From Streptomyces hyaluromycini (GTDB lineage Bacteria > Actinomycetota > Actinomycetes > Streptomycetales > Streptomycetaceae): DNA of 64,000 nucleotides. Positions 58,251 through 64,000 of the stretch are shown piece after piece. The stretch spans positions 478,319-542,318 of the forward strand of contig NZ_BCFL01000016.1 in NCBI RefSeq assembly GCF_002217755.1. Direction: 5' to 3'. The position numbers were made by a program, and so were the translations under genes. The notes under the pieces were generated by a model. That model did no database searches. It was not told where the DNA came from and saw only the letters and a program-made list of their open reading frames with translations. How positions within the stretch are numbered: position 1 is the first letter of the stretch; every line of letters starts with the position of its first letter.

Positions 58251-59228
58251 TCAGAGGTGATCGGGTGCGTCGATGCCGAGCAGGGACAGACCGCCGGCCA
58301 GCACCGTCCCGGCGGCTGCGGCGAGGGCGAGCCGGGCACGGTGGGCGGCCGAGGGTTTCTCCTCGCCGTGGGGCAGCACGGTCGGCAGGAACGGCAGGAC
58401 GGCATCCGCGACGGTGACGAGGTGCCGGGCGAGCCGGTCGGGGGCGCGGTGGGTGGCCGCGCCGAGGAGGATGCGGGGGTAGTCGGCGAGGGCGGTGACC
58501 AGGGCGCTCGGAGCGTCGGGAACGTCGCCGGGCACGGCGGCGAACCCGAGCCGCCCCGCCCCCCGCCCGACGGCCCGCACCCGGGCGTGCGCGTACCGCA
58601 CCCGGAACAGCGGATTGCTCTCCCGCTGCACGAGATGGTCGGCGGTGATCCTCGGCCGGTCGTGCGCCGCCGGATACAGCAGCGCCCACTGGGCGGCGTC
58701 GGGCCCGAGCGGGGCGGGGTCCTCCGGCGCCGGCACGGGCCGCAGACCGACGGGCTCGCCGTGACCGACCTCGCCGCGGCCGCCCTGGGTCGCAACGATC
58801 CTCACCACCGCGTCGGCGACGACCTCGGCCCGGACGTCGTACGGCACCCGCAGCGCGACGACCTGCCCGGCGAGGGCGGCGCCGTGGCCGTAGGCGGCCC
58901 CGAGGCCGTGGATCTCCCCGACCAGGGTGGCGGTCGGCGACGAGGCGGAGCTGAGGGAGATGTTGAGGAACCCGGGCCCGGTGACGACGACGTCCTCGAC
59001 GCCGGCGCACTCCGCGAGACGAGGCACCAGGATCTCGGCGACCCGCAGCGGCGGCTGTCCGGCGGGCCGGGCGAGCTGCAGCGCGATGTTGGTGGCGTAG
59101 TCCCCGCAGCCCCCGGGCCCCGGCGGCGTCACCACGGCCCGCTCGGGCACGCTCACACTGAGCTCTCCCTCGTCCACGGCACGACGCACCGCGCGCAGCA
59201 CGGTACGGGAGAGCTCGACGGGGGTCAC
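58251..59228 (-). CDS. nrtL: ArgS-related anticodon-binding protein
   Basis: 325 residues. The N-terminal part resembles the ArgS additional domain ([39 protein letters not shown]) and the C-terminal part the DALR anticodon-binding domain ([16 protein letters not shown] ... [41 protein letters not shown]). The Rossmann catalytic core with HIGH and KMSKS is missing, so it cannot aminoacylate. It may bind tRNA-Arg. GTG 59228 follows TACGCT by exactly six bases, a leaderless start. lysA is directly downstream. Confidence 0.85.
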   Translation of the reverse strand: MTPVELSRTVLRAVRRAVDEGELSVSVPERAVVTPPGPGGCGDYATNIALQLARPAGQPPLRVAEILVPRLAECAGVEDVVVTGPGFLNISLSSASSPTATLVGEIHGLGAAYGHGAALAGQVVALRVPYDVRAEVVADAVVRIVATQGGRGEVGHGEPVGLRPVPAPEDPAPLGPDAAQWALLYPAAHDRPRITADHLVQRESNPLFRVRYAHARVRAVGRGAGRLGFAAVPGDVPDAPSALVTALADYPRILLGAATHRAPDRLARHLVTVADAVLPFLPTVLPHGEEKPSAAHRARLALAAAAGTVLAGGLSLLGIDAPDHL

Positions 59229-59234
59229 GGGACA

Positions 59235-59240
59235 AGCGTA
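59235..59240 (-). promoter_or_regulatory. -10 box of a leaderless nrtL-lysA transcript
   Basis: On the minus strand TACGCT, six bases (TGTCCC), then GTG 59228. Confidence 0.6.
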
Positions 59241-59338
59241 GGGGAGGAGGGGGGTGGGTAGGCGAGCCGGTCAGGGCCGAGTCCGGGATGTGGACGGGTG
59301 GGTCCACAGGCCTGCGGATCCCTGCGGATCCTCAGAGG

Positions 59339-59803
59339 TCACGGATAGGCGGGGTTGCCCCCGGCCCGCTCCCCCGAGAAGTGGACCTCGTCGCCCACGC
59401 CCTCTTCCTCCCCCGTCGCGCCGCCTCGCCGCCGCTCGATCAACTCCCGCACCAGTTGGACGAGTTCGGCAGGTTCGAAGGGTTTGGCGAGAAAGGCGTC
59501 GACGCCGACGTCAAGACCGGTCTCGACCTCGTACTGCGTACAGGCACTGACGATGGCGAGCGGCAGATCGTGGGTCCGGGGGTCGGCACGCAACTGGGCG
59601 GCGGTCCGCAGCCCGTCGAGCCGGGGCATCACGACGTCGAGGGTGATCACGTCGGGGCGCACCCGATGAACGACATCCAGACACTCGGCACCGTCGGCCG
59701 CGGTCACGACCTCGATACCCTCCAGTTCGAGATTGACCCTGATCAGCTGCCGGATGACCTTGTTGTCGTCCACAACAAGCACCCGACCCGACGCCCCTGG
59801 CAC
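59339..59803 (-). CDS. Single-domain response regulator
   Basis: 154 residues: one receiver domain with Asp12/Asp13, phospho-acceptor Asp56 (ITLDVVMPRLDG), Ser86 and Lys107 (FLAKPFE), then a short acidic tail and no output domain. It would act through protein contacts in a phosphorelay. GTG 59803 is chosen because TACTCT lies six bases upstream (leaderless). The longer frame to 60028 runs through the antisense of the tRNA. Confidence 0.88.
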   Translation of the reverse strand: MPGASGRVLVVDDNKVIRQLIRVNLELEGIEVVTAADGAECLDVVHRVRPDVITLDVVMPRLDGLRTAAQLRADPRTHDLPLAIVSACTQYEVETGLDVGVDAFLAKPFEPAELVQLVRELIERRRGGATGEEEGVGDEVHFSGERAGGNPAYP

Positions 59804-59809
59804 AACTCG

Positions 59810-59815
59810 AGAGTA
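59810..59815 (-). promoter_or_regulatory. -10 box of the response regulator gene
   Basis: On the minus strand TACTCT, six bases (CGAGTT), then GTG 59803. Confidence 0.6.
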
Positions 59816-59955
59816 GGTCCGGACCGGCCACCGCGTCCGGGTTTTCCCGACTTCCGCCCCCTGCGGGGGAGCACCCCCGGAAACCCGTTCCTGATCACCC
59901 CGACCGAGCTGGTAGTGTTCTACCCGTCGCCGCGAGCAACAGCTCAACGCCAGAC

Positions 59956-60027
59956 GCCCCCGTAGCTCAGGGGATAGAGCAACGGCCTCCGGAGCCGTGT
60001 GCGCAGGTTCGAATCCTGCCGGGGGCA
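59956..60027 (+). tRNA. tRNA-Arg (anticodon CCG)
   Basis: 72 nt with a full cloverleaf: acceptor GCCCCCG / CGGGGGC (59956-59962 / 60020-60026), discriminator A60027, anticodon arm ACGGC / GCCGT around a 7-nt loop whose anticodon CCG is at 59989-59991, and T arm with GGTTCGAATCC. It reads the CGG codon. CCA is not encoded. A terminator follows. Its 3' side faces an accessory segment. Confidence 0.96.
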
Positions 60028-60039
60028 CTCCGGATTAAG

Positions 60040-60069
60040 GCCCTGACCAGCGGAAACGCCGGTCAGGGC
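60040..60069 (+). terminator. Terminator after tRNA-Arg
   Basis: GCCCTGACC / GGTCAGGGC with an inner GCG-GAAA-CGC, followed by TTTTCTT. Confidence 0.85.
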
Positions 60070-60583
60070 TTTTCTTGTGCATGCCAAAACGCACACGGCC
60101 TACCTCGCCGTAACCACTCGTCCCAGAAGGCGTCAACCTGCGGCTTTGCGGCTCAGGACGAACGGAATCCCAAATGTCCGATCCCGTGAAATCGCCCGCG
60201 CGGGACATATGCGGGACGGGAACGCCGAAAAGCGGAGCCGACACCGGCGGACACTTGCTATGACCTGCACGTTTTCCCGCATGCGCGTTCGGAAAACATA
60301 TGGAGGAACAGGCCGTTCCACTTTCCTGGACCCCGGGGTCAGCCAGCTGTTTGAGCCCGTCCAGCTGCCCGGAGGACAACACGGCAGGCGTTCCGACAGA
60401 GTGCAGGAACCTGGAACCGAGTGCCTTACGGGCTTCAGATCCCATGGAGCGCCACGATCCTCGGCACCAGCGGCAAAGCTCCTGCTGATACGGGGCCTTT
60501 CCGCTCCCGGTGGAGACGACCGGATGCCGCTTCACAGTTCGAGCGAACCGTGAAGCGGCCAGCATCACGTCGCAGGCGGCTAC
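60070..60583. other. Intergenic segment of lower GC between tRNA-Arg and the PIWI gene
   Basis: About 510 bp. The 177-codon minus frame spanning 60035-60568 reads into the tRNA terminator, lacks Streptomyces third-position GC bias and shows no family. It may be degraded mobile-element DNA such as an old integrase end, but nothing identifiable remains. No duplicate of the tRNA 3' end is seen up to 64000. Confidence 0.5.
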
Positions 60584-63316
60584 TCAGAGTCCTGCCCGGT
60601 CGCCGGAGCCATGGCCCACTGCAAGCGGCAGGAAGTACTCCTCGGCCAGCTTCGCAAGGTGAAGTGGGAGCGGTCGAGAGAGGGGATGGTACTCATCGTG
60701 AAAGCGCAGCTGGTGGGCGACCGCCGCTACCACTGCGGGCCGGTCCGGAGCTATGCCGGTGCGTCCTGCGGCCGCCAGGGCCGACGCGGACAGGCAGCCG
60801 AGCACTGTGAGTTCCAGAGCTTGCGGGTTCCAGGCCGTGGCTGCAGGGCCGTGTGGCCAGTCCTTGTCGGGCACCAGCTTGCGCAGGTCGTTCCGCACCG
60901 TGCCTGCGGATGGCGGCTTGCCGACGGTACTGATGAACACCCGGCCGTCCGGGCCTGCGTCCGGTGCCGCCCACAGACCGGCGGAGAACCCCGGCGTCTC
61001 CTCATCGGTCTCGGCGGGTGCGTACCACTGGGGTGTCTCGCCACGGCTGTTAGCGTCCCGAAGCAACACCATCCGCAGGTCCCTCCCGAAGAGCGCGAGC
61101 CGGGCAGGCGGCTCACCGTGGAACTTAATCATGTCCCTGCCCAACTGGCCGTTGTTGAGGCCGGGCCAAGCCTCACGCAGATTGCCGCTGTTCGCCAGCA
61201 GTAGGGTCGGCCGGTCACGCACCTGATAGAGCAACGACCTGATCTGGCGCTCGACCTCTTCGCGCCGCTCCTCGGTGGTCGAGGCGGATGGGCCTGATCG
61301 GGTCCTCGCTGCGGCGGCATCCGCAACTGCACCATCAGTGGCTATGGTGAGGAGCAGCTGGGCGTAAGGCACCCATTCCTTGCGGACGTCGTCCCACCCT
61401 CGTACGGGGTGCACCGGATCATGTGGGCGGATCCGGAGGGCGACCAGGCGCTGTCCGGTCTTCCGGGTTGGCCCGTTGGCCTGTCGCCGGACGTGCCAGA
61501 GCGCGAGGTACTGGAGATCGTCCGCGAATACCTCGTCCAGCCGCTGATCCGGCGGGACCACGGCGCCGAGCTGGCGCATCCCGTCCGCCAGGGCGGACCG
61601 GGCGCGTAGCGCCACGGCCCCGTCGGAGTCCTCCGGTACGACGATGAACTGGCTGACCCGCCGGGCCGCGGCGCAGCCGTGCCGCAGTGCCGGCTTAGGG
61701 TCGGAGTCCTGCGCTGAGAACCGATCGGGGCCTAGTGTCTCCACAATCGCCAGCCCTACCACCCCGGTTCCGGGGCCCAACTGGGCAGCTGTTCGCGCGG
61801 CCCGCTCTTGCACGGCCTCGGCCAGTGCTTGGGCCCGTGACCGACCGGGTTTCCGGATGACCTCCAGCGGAGCACCCAGAGCCCCGAGCGGCCGGGCACG
61901 GAGCACAACATGCAGGTCTCCGTCCTGCCACTCACGGTCGTCTTCCGCTCCTCCGGAACCGGTCGGCAGTCCCAACCACTCACAGAGCGCCGCGACCAAC
62001 TCGTCCCGGGTCTCCTCGGTCTGCCAGACCATGTCCACGAGCAGCGGCTGCCCGTCGAGCGCCGCACGTACCGCATCGCGCCGGGCTCGCACGCGTTGTC
62101 GGGAGCGCATCTCCTGCTTCTCCAGATCCTTCGCCTGCGAGGTGGGCAGCAGGACGGGCTTGGCCTTCCGGTGCGCGCGTTCCAGGTTGGGCACCCGACG
62201 AAGGACGGGGCGAAGGCTCTCCTCAAACCAACGGTCGAGGAGCGAACGTTCAAGTGGCATGAGTCCAGTGCCGACGCCGTGCCGACCCATCGCCGTGCTG
62301 TGCAGGATGCCTGCGGCAACTCCGTCGCGGCCCTCGATCCAGTCGACCGGTTCGGTGATCAACTCGGTCGGCTTGGGGTAGGCGCGAAGCACGTCAAGTT
62401 CGGGCAGCAGGTCGACCAGGCTATGCCGACTCCAGGCAAGCACTCCAAGGCTGCGGTCGAAGGTCAGGGAGTTGGCGGTGAGCCGTCGGCGCGAACCGGC
62501 AGCCCCAGGCCAGGGCAGTGGTGCGTCGAGCAGGGCAGTCGCACCTCGGCCCTCTGGCAGCCGTACGGGCGATCCGGTGGCCCAACGGCGGATCCCGTAC
62601 GAGACATGCACCCGGAATCGCGCGGCGAACGGCACCGTCTGGAGGGTGATGGTCACCAGACCCGAGTAGTACCAGGCGCGTTTTCCTCGCGTGTACGTCC
62701 GTGGCGGCCAGCTGACCAGCTCGACTCCCTGGTCTCGGGTGACCAGCCGGAAGGAGAGGTGGACGCCGTTAAGGTGGAGAGGGCTGGCGGCGAGCCTGGC
62801 GCCGATCCACTCGGGCAGCAGGTGGTAGAGCCTCCTGTCAGGCTGTGCCGTGCCACCCGGGGAGATCTCTGCTGCGGTGAGGTCCACAGACTCGTACCGC
62901 CACTGCGGGGTGTGCTGGTCGATCAACGCCAGTGCCCGATCCAGAGCCGCCTGGTGGTCGGCCGTACGCTCGGCATCGGAGTCGGCGCCGGGCGGCAGGG
63001 TCATCACCCAGGACACCAGCAGCGGGGCGACCAACTCGGCTGGCATCTCCTCGGACGCGTAGAACCAGGGCGACTCGGCACTGTTTCCGGCTCCCCGCCC
63101 GGTGGCCACTAGGCCCGGGGCTGTGGCCCGAAGCAGGTCATTGAGCTTGCTGATCGGCAGGCCAACCGGTTGTTCCCGGCGACGCCACCGTCGCCGATAA
63201 AGGTCCATGAACTCGGTCCGCCACTCCTCAGGAAAACTCATGACGCGATATTGCTCGGCCCAGGCTCCGGCCTGCGGGTCCGGTTCGTAGGCGGTGGTGC
63301 TGATCAGGCGGTGCAT
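60584..63316 (-). CDS. pPIWI_RE family protein (prokaryotic PIWI, MID plus RNase H-like)
   Basis: 910 residues, the length of pPIWI_RE proteins. An N-terminal X-type domain (about 1-400) precedes MID- and RNase H-like parts. C-terminal hallmarks are VALRIRPHD, TLLLANSGNLREAWPGLNN, the Arg/Glu motif RDANSRGETPQWY, VFISTVGKPPSAGT and the terminal FHDEYHPLSRPLPLHLAKLAEEYFLPL. The family (Burroughs and colleagues, 2013) occurs with a DinG-type helicase and a REase-domain protein in three-gene islands proposed to act on RNA-DNA hybrids of invading DNA. GAAGGGAA upstream; the helicase gene overlaps its start by 13 bases. GC is visibly lower than in the housekeeping part. Confidence 0.82.
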   Translation of the reverse strand: MHRLISTTAYEPDPQAGAWAEQYRVMSFPEEWRTEFMDLYRRRWRRREQPVGLPISKLNDLLRATAPGLVATGRGAGNSAESPWFYASEEMPAELVAPLLVSWVMTLPPGADSDAERTADHQAALDRALALIDQHTPQWRYESVDLTAAEISPGGTAQPDRRLYHLLPEWIGARLAASPLHLNGVHLSFRLVTRDQGVELVSWPPRTYTRGKRAWYYSGLVTITLQTVPFAARFRVHVSYGIRRWATGSPVRLPEGRGATALLDAPLPWPGAAGSRRRLTANSLTFDRSLGVLAWSRHSLVDLLPELDVLRAYPKPTELITEPVDWIEGRDGVAAGILHSTAMGRHGVGTGLMPLERSLLDRWFEESLRPVLRRVPNLERAHRKAKPVLLPTSQAKDLEKQEMRSRQRVRARRDAVRAALDGQPLLVDMVWQTEETRDELVAALCEWLGLPTGSGGAEDDREWQDGDLHVVLRARPLGALGAPLEVIRKPGRSRAQALAEAVQERAARTAAQLGPGTGVVGLAIVETLGPDRFSAQDSDPKPALRHGCAAARRVSQFIVVPEDSDGAVALRARSALADGMRQLGAVVPPDQRLDEVFADDLQYLALWHVRRQANGPTRKTGQRLVALRIRPHDPVHPVRGWDDVRKEWVPYAQLLLTIATDGAVADAAAARTRSGPSASTTEERREEVERQIRSLLYQVRDRPTLLLANSGNLREAWPGLNNGQLGRDMIKFHGEPPARLALFGRDLRMVLLRDANSRGETPQWYAPAETDEETPGFSAGLWAAPDAGPDGRVFISTVGKPPSAGTVRNDLRKLVPDKDWPHGPAATAWNPQALELTVLGCLSASALAAAGRTGIAPDRPAVVAAVAHQLRFHDEYHPLSRPLPLHLAKLAEEYFLPLAVGHGSGDRAGL

Positions 63317-64000
63317 GCGGTGTTCCCTTCGTCGGCGAACTGGGTGAGGCAGCGGTCAAGGGCAGCCCACATCGGCCGGTAGAGCGCCTGAACGATGTGC
63401 CGGTCGGCCGCGGGCACAAGATCGTCCGGGGTGAAGTAGGGCTTGAGCACGGCATGGATGCTGTGCAGGAGACTGGTCGTCGGGGTGTCCAGCTGACCTG
63501 GCGACTGGCCGGTGGCCAGGTTGGGCGCGAACGCGGCGTCGACGAATGCGACCCGGGTGGGCACCGCGCCGCGCACGGAGCGGCCGATCACCTGCCAGAT
63601 CAGCACGAGTAGATCCCAGGTGACCTGCTTCCGGTCGTCGTCGCTCAGACGGCTCCAGGCCATGCTTCTGGCCAGTACCCGGTACCACTGAGAACGGGCC
63701 AGGTCCCTGACCTTGCGAGCGCCCAGACCCAGGGTGAGCTCGCCTCGGACCCAGTCGGCGAACTCCCCGCCGTCGATGGCACGCACGATCCAGTCGTTGA
63801 TCGCGTGCACCGCGAGGCCGAGGTCGTCGGGACGCGGGTTGGGCCGAGCGAGGAAGTAGATCGAGCCGATTGCGGCGTGCCGGCGGTCGATATCGAGGAT
63901 GTTGTGTCCGCGTTCCACCGCGAGCAGGGGTGCCACCAAGATCTCGGCACTGGTGTTGGCCAGCGTCTCCACATCGCCGCGGCGCAGAACGGGAGCATGG
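63304..64000 (-). CDS. DinG-like helicase of the pPIWI_RE island, C-terminal part
   Basis: At least 232 residues; the frame is open to the window edge, so the N-terminus lies beyond 64000. The first visible residues (HAPVLRRGDVETLANTSAEILVAP ... VERGHNILD ... GSIYFLARPNPRPDDL) fit helicase motifs V-VI of the DinG-type helicase of pPIWI_RE islands. The rest is helical (Z-type). It overlaps the PIWI gene by 13 bases, so both are one operon. The third island gene, with the REase domain, would be upstream, outside. Confidence 0.7.
   Translation of the reverse strand, partial: HAPVLRRGDVETLANTSAEILVAPLLAVERGHNILDIDRRHAAIGSIYFLARPNPRPDDLGLAVHAINDWIVRAIDGGEFADWVRGELTLGLGARKVRDLARSQWYRVLARSMAWSRLSDDDRKQVTWDLLVLIWQVIGRSVRGAVPTRVAFVDAAFAPNLATGQSPGQLDTPTTSLLHSIHAVLKPYFTPDDLVPAADRHIVQALYRPMWAALDRCLTQFADEGNTACTA

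Noticed and set aside
59804..60028. N-terminal extension of the response regulator reading MPPAGFEPAH
   Set aside because: This peptide is the antisense of the tRNA-Arg 3' half, a common annotation artefact; the leaderless GTG 59803 is the better start.
60035..60568. 177-codon minus-strand frame after the tRNA
   Set aside because: It reads through the tRNA terminator, has no typical codon bias or ribosome site and no recognisable motif.

Overview
The window is high-GC chromosomal DNA of a Streptomyces. The diagnostic content is the polar-growth filament pair scy-filP, the zinc-linked MarR regulator absC, mycothiol-type enzymes, a cysteine-free-looking LMW phosphatase homologue next to prmC, a GH18 chitinase with DasR-type sites, leaderless promoters and GTG/TTG starts. 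From memory, the gene order follows the S. coelicolor SCO5351 to SCO5405+ block in inverted order; no alignment was run.

Layout. 1-3300: the end of a DUF6193-like gene, a minus-strand SRPBCC/DUF4166/TetR operon behind two near-identical palindromic operators, then a small DUF3817 + thiamine-binding (MTH1187) operon behind a strong Rex-type operator. 3311-3495: a 185-bp palindromic element (MITE) flanked by CTAG. 3563-7525: three tandem AIM24 genes, absC and an MFS exporter. 7677-10468: propionate/methylmalonyl-CoA functions (meaB, thiolase, epimerase). 10691-15670: scy and filP with a strong terminator. 15855-20757: a mycothiol-dependent isomerase-like enzyme and two related ABC exporter pairs. 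20770-28381: small conserved actinobacterial genes, the nucS mismatch endonuclease, a membrane-anchored NTPase, a STAS antagonist and 3-hydroxybutyryl-CoA dehydrogenase. 28590-31144: PduO adenosyltransferase and chitinase.

31356-43071: a small membrane protein, DUF2550, and the complete F1Fo ATP synthase operon atpIBEFHAGDC on the minus strand, with a Rex-like operator in front, followed upstream by an undecaprenyl-phosphate sugar-1-phosphate transferase and a SHMT. 43363-59803: cell-wall and translation/aspartate-family genes (phosphatase-like protein, Sua5, prmC, prfA, rpmE, LCP ligase, secreted S1 protease, rho, thrB, thrC, hom, lysA, an ArgS-like protein without catalytic core, and a single-domain response regulator).

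59956-64000: tRNA-Arg(CCG) with its terminator, about 500 bp without a convincing gene, then a lower-GC accessory segment carrying a pPIWI_RE (prokaryotic PIWI) protein and the C-terminal part of a DinG-like helicase, cut by the window edge. This is the best candidate for a poorly characterised system: a PIWI-type genome-conflict island sitting just beyond a tRNA 3' end. Housekeeping genes dominate the rest; regulatory palindromes and repeat elements are the main unusual features there.
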